Shown here: piece by piece, positions 46,001 through 54,406 of the stretch
How positions within the stretch are numbered: the first letter of the stretch is position 1
How the letters are laid out: the number at the start of each line of letters is the position of its first letter
Assembly: GCF_001625195.1 (NCBI RefSeq)
Contig: NC_054391.1
Span: 434,001 to 498,000, forward strand
Length of the DNA stretch: 64,000 nucleotides
Direction of reading: 5' to 3'
Source: Drechmeria coniospora
Taxonomy: Eukaryota > Ascomycota > Sordariomycetes > Hypocreales > Ophiocordycipitaceae
Translations under genes and position numbers: made by a program
The notes under the pieces: generated by a model
Seen by the model: only the letters and a program-made list of their open reading frames with translations
Databases searched by the model: none
What the model was told of the DNA's origin: nothing

Positions 46001-48269
46001 CACGACCAACTGTGTAACGAGCATTATCGTTACGGTAACTGCCGGTGCCGTGACGACAACGACAGTAGGCCCGACGGAAGGCACATCGACGATTCCACCA
46101 CCTCCTGGATGCACGGCCAACTGCGTAACAACAGTAATTGTCACTGCAACGGCAACTGCAGGGGCAACAACAACGACAACGCTAGGTCCGACGGCCGGTA
46201 CATCCACAATCCTGCCGCCGCCCGGGTGCACGACGAACTGCGTAACGTCCATTATCGTCACGACGCCCCCTACCTTGAGCGCAACGACATCGACGACGCT
46301 AGGTCCGACGGCCGGTACGTCGACGATCTTGCCGCCTCCTGGATGCACGACCAACTGCGTTACGACCATCGTCGTAACAACGCCTCCTACGTTGAGCGCT
46401 ACGACGACGACGACGATAGGTCCGACGGCTGGCACATCGGTGATCCCGCCACCCCCTGGATGCACGACGAGCTGCGTGACGAGCATTATAGTGACGATAA
46501 CTGCCGGTGCGGTAACGACAACAACAGTAGGCCCAACAGAAGGCACGTCGACAATCCCGCCACCTCCTGGATGTACGGCCAACTGCGTAACGACAGTTAT
46601 TGTTACCGCAACTGCTACTGCCGGGGCAACAACAACAACGACGCTTGGTCCCACGGCCGGTACGTCGACCATTCTACCGCCCCCTGGATGTACGGTCAAC
46701 TGCATAACGTCCATTATCGTCACAACGCCTCCTACCTTGAGCGCGACGACGACAACAACAGTAGGTCCAACAGCCGGTACGTCGACGATACTGCCGCCTC
46801 CCGGGTGCACAACCAACTGTGTGACGTCTATTATCGTAACCATGCCTCCTACCTTGAGCGCAACGACATCAACAACACTAGGACCGACGGCTGGTACATC
46901 GACGATCCTGCCACCTCCTGGATGTACGACTAACTGTATAACAACCATTATTGTTACAACGCCTCCCGGCTTCAGTGCCACTACGTCCACTACGCTGGGT
47001 CCAACGGCCGGTACGTCGACGATCCTACCGCCTCCTGGATGCACGGTCAACTGCGTAACGTCCATTATCGTTACGACGCCTCCTGTCTTTAGTGCAACGA
47101 CATCGACGATACCGGGTCCGACGGCCGGCACGTCGACAATCCTACCACCTCCCGGATGCACGGTCAACTGCGTGACGTCCATCATCGTTACGACGCCCCC
47201 AACTGCAGGAGCAACAACGACGACGACGCTAGGTCCGACGGCCGGTACATCGACCATCCTACCGCCTCCTGGATGCACGGTCAACTGCATAACGTCCGTC
47301 ATCGTTACAACAGCTGCTCCCCGCAGCGCGACAACGTCGACAACGCTAGGTCCAACTGCCGGTACATCGACAATCCTACCGCCCCCCGGATGTACGGTCA
47401 ACTGCGTGACGTCCATTATCGTCACGACGCCTCCCGTCTTCAGCGCAACGACATCGACGACGCTGGGTCCGACGGCCGGCACGTCGACCATCCTACCACC
47501 TCCTGGATGTACGGTCAACTGCGTGACGTCTGTCATCGTTACGACGCCTCCCCCCTTTAGCGCTACAACCCGAACGACTCCTGGCCAGACGGCGGGCACG
47601 TCAACAATCCTGCCGCCTCCCGGATGCACAACCAACTGCGTCACGTCCATCATTGTGACAACACGAATCCCCGATACGGCGATTACGACCACGGTTCCCG
47701 GCACGGCGGATGGCACGTCAACCATTACGCCGCCAGCCGGCTGCACCCATCCGTGCACGACAAGCATTGTCATTACCACTCAGACACCCTGCGTAACGAC
47801 TAATGTTACATATCTCGTGGCCAACAACAACCAGATCCGCATCAGAAACGACGGCTGCGTTGCATTTTCGGGACACCTTTACGTGTATGTTTCCGTTTTC
47901 CACTACCCGTACTACTCGGCCGGAATCTTTGTCAACGGAGGTCCTCCGCCGAACCCTTCCTCTGTCATTGGAGGCTACATCGTTGTGGAGTGGGATCTTG
48001 GCGTACAGAACATTCCTGTCAATGGCGTCATTACGTTTCCTTTAGCAGGGCGAACCGGTCCGACTAATATCGGTCAAATAAGGGGGAACACATCGATGGT
48101 CTCCGTCGCGCCGTACACCTTTTCAACCACTAGGAATATAGTCGTTACTGTTGGAACGCTTGTGGCCGGCGGGTCGAACGTTATTGCTCACACGAACGGA
48201 AGCAATATAGCAAACATATATGGAACGGATGACTTTGGCGATAGTGTGTTGGCCATGTTGCCATACTAG
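34052..48269 (+). CDS. Giant secreted CX3C/ALS-like repeat protein, adhesin-like (4,717 residues, one intron)
   Basis: I read exon 1 at 34,052-34,206 and exon 2 at 34,271-48,269. The 64-nt intron has donor GTAAGA, branch TACTAAC and acceptor ATCAG in phase 2, and splicing restores one frame over 14,154 coding bases. Exon 1 encodes a signal peptide (MFHVMRYVALICYLCSIGSS) and a short Cys-containing segment. Exon 2 starts TYTGCADLPPADYLTTT, then about 26 repeats of 35 residues (WTGTFTTT-PPSGTNPG-IIVQTPTGY), resembling ALS/flocculin-type wall adhesin repeats. About 95 repeats of 37 residues follow (GPTAGTSTI-PPPGCTTNC-TTIIVTATVGG), each with a CX3C pair. The last about 150 residues form a non-repetitive domain (GHLYVYVSVFHYPYYSAGI, WDLGVQNIPVNGVITFPL) ending LAMLPY, with no GPI-type tail. 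A heavily O-glycosylated wall or extracellular protein is inferred. The first ATG used by simple ORF calling would miss exon 1 and about 1.1 kb of repeats. Confidence 0.85.
34310..37070 (+). repeat. ALS-like coding repeat array (105-bp unit, about 26 copies)
   Basis: The unit encodes 35 residues with an invariant WTGT or GTGT turn, TTT, a PPSGT motif, P-G, and IIVxTPTGY. Units near the 3' end (36,000-36,900) are most alike, with TTSGGGTGTV repeated; units near the 5' end differ more. Confidence 0.9.
37075..47640 (+). repeat. CX3C coding repeat array (111-bp unit, about 95 copies)
   Basis: The monomer is 37 residues: TTxTTGPTAGTSTI, PPPGC, TTNC, then a beta-prone TTIIVTAT and a GG turn. Higher-order structure is visible. 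In 37.2-40.3 kb three monomer variants (IKTT, DTVGG, AGGG) recur as a trimer of about 330 bp; another trimer (TPGG, NTVGG, VGATT) recurs in 43-45.7 kb; the last 2 kb is a simpler TTPPTLSATT monomer. This indicates unequal exchange or conversion acting on blocks. Confidence 0.92.
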
Positions 48270-48900
48270 TCGAGACGAGGGGTGACAAGGGGCAATGGTT
48301 GCTTATTGATACCATTACTGTTTGGACCAGCCTTTGTTATTCGACAACGCATCTACCGCTCGGGCCAAGGATGCGATGGTTACATGCTTATACAGCGTAA
48401 CCGTCTTCCTTCCTGTCGATGCTTATCTGTCGCGGAGGACTGATAGAGCGGGACAAGGCCGTTAACGAGACGAGCCGATACTGGGCCCGGCAAACGGTAC
48501 TGGCAACGACGGGCTATCAGACTCTAGGTGGACAGCGGCAGGATACGCTCCGCCGTGTTCCTATCGATGGTAGGAAGGCCAGGCTGAGCATAGCCATATG
48601 GCTCCTGGCAGCACACGGTGAACTTGCTGCCGGCACCGTTGGCAAACATTGGTGTACACATGTATGCAATATTAAGGGTTATTTACGGAGTACTCCGTAC
48701 TTGTATAGTGATATTTTCCATTTTTCGTCCATATGTATATATATGTACAGAGTACCAATTACAGAATTTGGCGTATTCGAGTTGTTGTACGGAGTACTGT
48801 CTGAAGTTTGGTAGTAATATTATAGTGAAGTTGGTGTAAACAGTACTACTAGTTATGGGATTGTTAGAATGGGTTGGAGATGAAAGGGGTATACTGTAGA
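48270..48900. other. 3' flank of the giant gene
   Basis: No supported gene; the frame at 48,419-48,814 lacks features. 48,680-48,850 is AT-rich with GGAGTAC and GTACAGAG words. Confidence 0.5.
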
Positions 48901-48904
48901 TTGA

Positions 48905-49005
48905 ATCTTGGTTGATTGCCTCTGCCTTGTTCCTCCTAATTTCAGGTCGGCGCCAGGTAGGTTATATACAATTGACTTGCCTTGGTCAATATATACACAC
49001 ATAGG
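48905..49005 (-). mobile_element. Nested LTR remnants
   Basis: 48,911-48,960, read on the minus strand, shares CGACCTGAAATTAGGAGGA and GGCAGAGG with 53,490-53,530 (element family 2). 48,982-49,005 shares CTTGGTCAATATATACACAC with the end of the family 1 LTR at 52,055-52,077. Two families therefore overlap here. Confidence 0.55.
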
Positions 49006-49030
49006 CAGCTCTTTAAATGCCCGAAAAATC

Positions 49031-49240
49031 CTACTTGCCCCTTACCCCCTGTCGACCGTACATCGACCTCGTTTGTAGATACAAGCCGTTCCATCGATTT
49101 GGCTGCATCTTTGTCATTGCATCGGCTGGGTTATCGCTATCATTGATCCAACGGATCTCTGATATCTCTCGTCGCTCGTGACTCTGTCGCATTGCCATAA
49201 TGTCAATCATTAACCTATCTCTAATGTTGATCTCAGTTTA
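49031..49240 (-). pseudogene. Ty1/copia RNase H C-terminal fragment
   Basis: The minus-strand translation LMIDIMAMRQSHERREISEI, then RWINDSDNPADAMTK, is the characteristic end of a fungal Ty1/copia polyprotein RNase H. It is open for about 70 codons to a TAG at 49,031; just upstream (above 49,240) the frame is closed. The rest of pol is absent. Confidence 0.85.
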
Positions 49241-49269
49241 ACGAGACACTCGTATAGTGATTATGAATC

Positions 49270-49791
49270 AGTACGCATAACAAGTGGGATATAGGGCAAG
49301 TAACCTATATCGTCCTCTACATAGGCGCGCCCGAGAGCCTGGTGGAGTTCTGCCAGGAATCGGGCCGGGCCGGCCGCAACGGGCGCCGAAGCGAATCTGT
49401 TGTTGTGCTCGAGAGTATGTAGAGCCCCGGGGGCCGCAGCGACACCTATGACGACGCTATGGCCCTCTACCTTACCATGCACTACTTCGCGCGGGCGGTT
49501 ATTAGACAGATGATGGACAAACTAGAGGACTGGACCTGGTGTATGGCGGGGGACGCGACGTGCCAGGCCTGCCCCTATCGCTGGGATTTGATCAACGCCA
49601 AGAGCATTGCGATCAAGGCGTCTGGGCGGAAGCCCTGGATGCCGAGGCTGACGGTGTGCTACCAGTGCTTCCAGCCGCAGACGATATACTGTGTGGCCGA
49701 CCCCGAGGCGGAACAGGACACCTGCCAGTGTCCGGACATGGTGATGCCGCTCCGTTACGGCGCGTTCAAGAGGCCCGGACGGGAAGCGTAG
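49270..49791 (+). pseudogene. RecQ-family helicase relic with Cys-rich tail
   Basis: In one frame the translation VTYIVLYIGAPESLVEFCQE, then SGRAGRNGR, is the RecQ helicase motif VI region. An in-frame TAG at 49,420-49,422 interrupts it. The same frame then resumes with LEDWTWCMAGDATCQACPYR, then CYQCFQPQTIYCVADPEA and CQCPDMVMPLRYGAF, a Cys-rich segment I associate with fungal RecQ-like genes of repetitive and subtelomeric DNA. Helicase motifs I-V are missing. The GC-rich composition differs from its AT-rich surroundings. Confidence 0.8.
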
Positions 49792-50330
49792 TTCCGGCGC
49801 CACTTCAGACGCGTGCCCGCCTCCGAGGGAGAGTTTATGCTCGGCTCGGAGAGCGGGCCACACTCGGTCGTACGCCGGCCACCCAGGCCGTAAGGGTTGA
49901 TTGTTGCCGAGCTGGCATAGATGGACAGTCCTAATTCAAGGAACTGGTCCTGCAGTACGCCACTAGGTAGCGCGGCTTTTTAAGTCGAAAAGGAAACCCT
50001 AAGGGTGTTATTAGGATTGCTTTGATCGCCTTGCTCACTGTAATTAGTAATGATCATAGTAATCAGACGGAGCATGGTGATCAAAGGTCTTTGGTACAGT
50101 TGTAATAGCAAGTACGCGGGAGCACGTAATAGGTTCCACTCTTGTGCATAGTTTCCCTGCGTCTTGCTGGCCTGGCCTTCAAGTAGGCCGGCTCCTCTAG
50201 CTGCGGTTGGTTCGTAATATTTGTTTCCCCGCATCTTACCTCCCTGGTCTTTAAGCAGGCCGGCTCCTCCAGCTGCGGTTGGTTCGTAACAAGCGCCTTC
50301 GCCGTAATGGCAATCTTCAGGTATTACTCG
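49792..50330. other. Gene-free stretch with a 72-bp duplication
   Basis: No supported gene. 50,170-50,222 and 50,241-50,292 share AGGCCGGCTCCTC, AGCTGCGGTTGGTTCGTAA, a diverged tandem duplication. Confidence 0.5.
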
Positions 50331-50658
50331 TGTCAGAAGATCGGCTGATATTGTCAGAAGATCGGCTGTTATTGTCAGAAGATCGGCTGTTATACAGTAT
50401 AATAAGTGTGAGTCTATACTGTTTACACTTTAGTAATATACTGGAAGTGGTGTGGTGGATATACAATGCCAGCCACATTGGACTAAGATAAGTCAAAATA
50501 AGACGAGTCTACTTGGAGGAAGGACATAGTCCCTTTAGGTAAACTAGAATAAAAGGATATACCCTGCCTGGCCCAACCAAGATTGGGAAGCAGAGGTAAT
50601 CAATCAATAGATTATTCAATCAAGACATTTCACATCTTCAATCCGTTCGACAGTAACA
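50331..50658 (+). mobile_element. Probable solo LTR, family 2
   Basis: Begins with three tandem 21-bp copies of TGTCAGAAGATCGGCTG plus TTAT (50,331, 50,352, 50,373) and ends GACAGTAACA, so TG...CA. 53,151 carries the same TGTCAGAAGAT start. It ends about 97 bp before the start codon of the secreted Cys-rich protein. Confidence 0.65.
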
Positions 50659-50695
50659 GAAGTTATTGTATTTTCAGAAGTTATTGTATTTTATA
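50657..50695 (+). repeat. Short direct repeat between LTR and gene
   Basis: CAGAAGTTATTGTATTTT occurs twice in tandem. It lies in what would be the promoter or leader of the gene at 50,755. Confidence 0.85.
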
Positions 50696-50754
50696 CCACC
50701 AAACATCTGACAATTACAATCTCATAGAGTAGGCTTTCAACATAAATCACAAAC

Positions 50755-51483
50755 ATGACCAGACCTCAGAAGTTTTTCATTAATCTATTGACCTCGTCGG
50801 CAATCTTCCAAAATGTCGTTGCGCAATCCTGTCAAACTGTCGAAACTGACATGGGGATCATTGGACCGGCCGATGATGAAATAGGTACGGTAAAAACCGT
50901 GTATAAATTAATAACATGCCAGAGTGGTAGCACGACTACTATATACTCGACACATACTAGCTTATACGGCTTACCAGAATGTACGCCAACCGGACTGTAC
51001 ACATCCACCACATTTTCAAACACCTTCTGCACTAGATATAGTTTTAATGTAAGACATTACGCCCGCGGTGGCGAGACCCAAATTCGGTTTGTAGCAGCAC
51101 TACTATCTCCATGTTACGAAGGTCTATGGAATACTTTTCAAGGTGAAGGGTTGACCGCATGGGCAACGCCGTGTGCGAGCATGACTTCTAAGTTATGTTC
51201 AGGTCTAGCAGGAGCAGGTACACCAATCTGGGAAATGTGTTGCGTGTCTTATGGCCTGGGACCATCTACGGTCCCCAGCGGACATCCTGGCCTATGTGGA
51301 ATAGATGGTGACGTGTTAGACAGCACTGTATACAGACCTTCGTGGTGTACAGGCACAGATTACTATACGGATTACCGCACCCTATGTTTTACAGAGCCGG
51401 TAACTGCGACAGGGCAAGTTGCTATCACCGTCGATGCTGCGAGTAATACTTGCAGGCTCAACTGCTACGGTGAACAATACTAG
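50755..51483 (+). CDS. Secreted cysteine-rich protein, candidate effector (242 residues)
   Basis: A single open frame with ATG at 50,755 in an A-rich context (CACAAACATG). Residues 1-24 form a signal peptide (MTRPQKFFINLLTSSAIFQNVVAQ). The mature part has about 14 cysteines, including a CC pair (EMCCVS) and a closing C-x3-C (CRLNC); the even count suits full disulfide pairing. No transmembrane segment or GPI signal is seen. It is rich in Thr, Gly, Ser and Tyr. I recognise no family. It sits between an LTR (ends 50,658) and a copia RT fragment that begins about 40 bp after its stop, so it is an isolated gene in a transposon-filled stretch, which is typical placement for fast-evolving secreted proteins. 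The effector role is inference; a secreted enzyme inhibitor or wall protein is equally possible. Confidence 0.7.
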   Translation: MTRPQKFFINLLTSSAIFQNVVAQSCQTVETDMGIIGPADDEIGTVKTVYKLITCQSGSTTTIYSTHTSLYGLPECTPTGLYTSTTFSNTFCTRYSFNVRHYARGGETQIRFVAALLSPCYEGLWNTFQGEGLTAWATPCASMTSKLCSGLAGAGTPIWEMCCVSYGLGPSTVPSGHPGLCGIDGDVLDSTVYRPSWCTGTDYYTDYRTLCFTEPVTATGQVAITVDAASNTCRLNCYGEQY

Positions 51484-51501
51484 ATATCATACCGATAAGA
51501 T

Positions 51502-51879
51502 ATGGCATCAAGCACTAGACTAATCATGAATTTGCACCGCGAATTAACAAGTACATTGCGAAAAATCGGGTTCAAAAGCATACCACACGAGCCCTGCTGC
51601 CTAACATACGGTCGGATTATTATATTCTTTTATCTTGACGATATAGTCCTTGTCTACCATAACAAGGATGAATCAGATGTAGACTCAGTAGTACAGCAGT
51701 TACAGCATAAGTACCAGCTTACAGGGGGAATAACCTACAGTGGTTCCTTGGTATCGAGATAATCAGAGATAGGGAACAACAATTAATTTGGCTATCAGAA
51801 GCCTCCTACATTGATAAAATTGGCCAACTAGCTACAACGAGGCCAAGGCATGATACACAAATGGCAGTTATAGAGTTAT
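51502..51879 (+). pseudogene. Ty1/copia reverse transcriptase fragment
   Basis: The translation HRELTSTLRKIGFKSIPHEP, then CCLTYGRIIIFFYLDDIVLV, is the RT palm of Ty1/copia, with YLDD in place of the usual YVDD. A frameshift near 51,735 moves to QWFLGIEIIRDREQQLIWLS, then EASYIDKIGQLATTRPRHDT. It is cut off at 51,879 by a family 1 LTR in the opposite orientation. Confidence 0.88.
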
Positions 51880-52077
51880 TGTTGGTTCGGTCCTGGGGGA
51901 AACTGGTAACGAGAGATGTCTTTCAATGATTCGATTTGGTACGAAGGGAGGAAAAGGAGGTTGCGGTAACGCGACCTACTTATCCCCTACGCAATCGCAC
52001 GGGTTGCGATTACGGAATCCTAGTCTAGGTCACTTTGCCCACGCAGTGATATAGCTTGGTCAATATATACACACACA
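51880..52077 (-). mobile_element. LTR family 1, solo copy inserted in the RT fragment
   Basis: Starts TGTTGGTTCGGTCCTGGGGG on the plus strand and ends in TATATACACACACA. It aligns with 25,204-25,387 throughout, with the shared GGAAACTGGTAAC and AATCCTAGTCTA blocks. Its orientation is opposite to the interrupted RT, so it is an independent insertion. Confidence 0.8.
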
Positions 52078-53150
52078 TCAATCCAAGCACAACAGATAAA
52101 CAATACGAGAGAATCAGCTTTTTTTTTTGGTATTCTCGTTCCTATTGTCTAAACGTATTGTTCGCTATAATGTGCACCTACATCTCGTTTGCCATTCTCA
52201 TCCGTGCTCGGTCTGTTTTTGATCGGAGTGTACTTAGTGTCAAGTATTTTCGGAGAAAAGCAACCGAGTATGGAGAAGAAGGTTATAACAGATCCGACCC
52301 AACTAAGGGTGGATCATTAACATTACGACTTGCCCATTCTAAGCAAAGGATGTGAACTCGTACCAGCAAAGAATATACTTTGTGCACTATAATGCCCCTT
52401 CACTAACCTTGCACTGCCAGTACTTGTGCAGTACGCTGCAATAAAGGTTATTACCGAAATGTAGAAAGTACAATAGATCTGTCTGTCTTGGCGCCACCAA
52501 GGTCTAACTTCAACTACAAACGGCGGCCTTGTTCCCAACATGGTTCGGCTAGTGGTACGGTACGTATATCCATACTGGCCAGCATAACGATATTACAGTT
52601 AGTGGCGTGCAGGAATGTGAGCAATGTGGGATGATGTTGTTCCTGGAACATTCGGGGACGAGACTTGTGTCCAAGGCAGAAACGGATACCGATGCAGCTG
52701 CCTGACCTCCTGTTCTCAGAGGATACCCCTACAGTTAATGCCATCGTTCCGGCCACTGCAATAAACATGTAGCCTTAAGGTAAATGAGTTTCCGAATCAA
52801 GATATCTTCGCAATGGAGAAGGTTCTTTTCGTCAGAGGCAATAAGATCGTGAAGTGGGCTTTATATATGGTCACAGGCCGCCTGGGAAGGTACTGACAAT
52901 TACAAGCAGCGCTATGCATGCGCTGTAGTTGTAAAATTGCTATTGACTATGCCTTCTCTCTCTGCCCCCTTACTTATGGGCCAGACGTGCCAGGTTGTAC
53001 ATTGGACGACTGCCCATGTCGGCAAAAAAAAAATTAAAAAATTCCAACGTGTCCTGCAGTAGATCGATCGCCTCCATTAGCATTTGTTGAGGGCGTTAAT
53101 CCAGTCTAAGTCGACACCTGCTTGACAAGTTTGACTCTCCGCATTACCAG
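52078..53150. other. Gene-free AT-rich stretch
   Basis: No supported gene. Poly-T (52,120-52,130) and poly-A (53,025-53,040) tracts are present. Small frames on both strands lack domains. Confidence 0.5.
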
Positions 53151-53385
53151 TGTCAGAAGATGGGCTGATACACAGTATATTGAGTATGAATTCATAATAG
53201 TTATGCTATAGTGGTTACACTAAAAGCAGTGTAGTGAATACACTACGAGCCATATCAATCAGCCCACCCGCTAGCGATAAAGGCTAACGCAAGCCGCAAC
53301 AACCAGCCAGAAAAGTCTGCTGCAAGGCTAGATCAATAATTCAACAATAGGATCACCAACATCATTCAGCTACACACAACTAACA
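53151..53385 (+). mobile_element. Probable LTR, family 2
   Basis: Starts TGTCAGAAGATGGGCTGATA and ends CACACAACTAACA. The start and the ACAGTATA block match 50,373 onward; the middle is diverged. The stretch 53,386-53,556 after it carries the CGACCTGAAATTAGGAGGA block also present near 48,940 in inverted form. Confidence 0.6.
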
Positions 53386-53556
53386 GTCAGAGGCTGTTTG
53401 TAGGATAAGCAGCCGATGCCCAAGTTGAAAGAGAATGAGGAAACGGTCTCTACAGGTGTAACTAGAATAATTGTACATAACCTATCTTGCCCCGACCTGA
53501 AATTAGGAGGAAGAAGGCAGAGGAAATCAACTAAGAGTAAGTTTCAGTATTGTAAA

Positions 53557-54024
53557 TTAATAAGCGGTATCTGAAACAACAACACCGGCGCCGTCAGCAG
53601 TCATTGTCACTGCAGCAGATGCAGCCGATGGAGGATCAATTACAGGCTGGACTATTACTCCTGCTGCATTTGAGTTGGCCATATATACATTTGTCGGGCT
53701 TGGAAAGGTGTATCCGGCTGGAATGGTCACTGTTATTGGAATGCCAGACGCAAGGAAGCCTATACGGCGAGCTGATACCATAACAGGAGTGATTGAACAT
53801 GCCGCAGGCTGATATAGATTTTTGTCAAGGAAGAGTAATACCGGGATTAGAGTTTCGATAATAACGGTACGTAGAGTAGTTCGAATACAGGGAACAGTTG
53901 TAGTGCTGGTGCCTATTCCAGTCCATAGTTGCGTTATAGTAACGGTTCCTACAGGTGTTACAATAATAACAGTACTAGTCCTGATTAGTGGAACTGTTGT
54001 AGTCGCCGTATCGGTACCAGTCTA
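53557..54024 (-). pseudogene. 3' fragment of another WTGT-repeat protein with a different C-terminus
   Basis: The minus strand is open from a TAG at 54,024 to the stop at 53,557. It starts with degraded ALS-like repeats (TGTDTATTTVP, then QLWTGIGTSTTTVP) and continues into a non-repetitive tail (RRIGFLASGIPITVTIPAGY, then PPSAASAAVTMTADGAG) ending VVVSDTAY. The TAG sits where TGG of the WTGT motif would be, four bases from the family 1 LTR at 54,029, which removed the 5' part. This tail is unlike the C-terminal domain of the two giant genes. Confidence 0.72.
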
Positions 54025-54028
54025 AGGT

Positions 54029-54185
54029 TGTTGGTTCGGCTCTGGGGGAAACTGGTAACAAGAGATCTCTTTCAATGGATTCAATTTGGTACGAAAGGAG
54101 GAAAAAGAGGTTGCAATTATGCGTCCACTTCTATCCCCTTCGTAATCATGCCGGGCACGATTACGTTAATCCTAGTCTACACTTT
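54029..54185 (-). mobile_element. LTR family 1, truncated copy
   Basis: TGTTGGTTCGGCTCTGGGGG, then AAACTGGTAACAAGAGATCT and CAATGGATTCAATTTGGTAC, aligns with 25,204 onward. The homology stops after TAATCCTAGTCTACACTTT, before the ACACACA end. It lies between the 53.6-54.0 kb fragment and the giant minus-strand gene. Confidence 0.8.
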
Positions 54186-54406
54186 GCAGACCGCGCCGTT
54201 GCCGATCTTTTCGACTGCACCGTTCCGACTCGACGATTTCAACCCCGAGTACTTATCTTTTCGTCCCCGCCGCCCGCAAAACGGTACCTGTTTCACCCAC
54301 CCCGCACTCACAAGCTTAGGGTTTCCTATCCGACTCGAGAAGCCGCGACAAGTAGTGGCTCCCTAACCGTAACCTAAGCCTTGCAGGAGTTCGGGCCGAG
54401 CCCACA
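54186..54406. other. 3' flank of the minus-strand giant gene
   Basis: About 220 bp with no gene or repeat recognised. Confidence 0.5.

Noticed and set aside
41123..47779. Minus-strand open frame of 2,218 codons, Val/Pro/Gly-rich
   Set aside because: Mirror image of the CX3C array of the plus-strand giant gene. The sense strand has a signal peptide, intron, cysteine pattern and C-terminal domain; the antisense translation has none of these.
49980..50234. Minus-strand frame of 84 codons
   Set aside because: Lies on a diverged tandem duplication; no domain or credible start context.
51880..52077. 3' LTR belonging to the adjacent RT fragment
   Set aside because: The LTR runs opposite to the RT, so it cannot be that element's own 3' LTR; it is annotated as a separate insertion.
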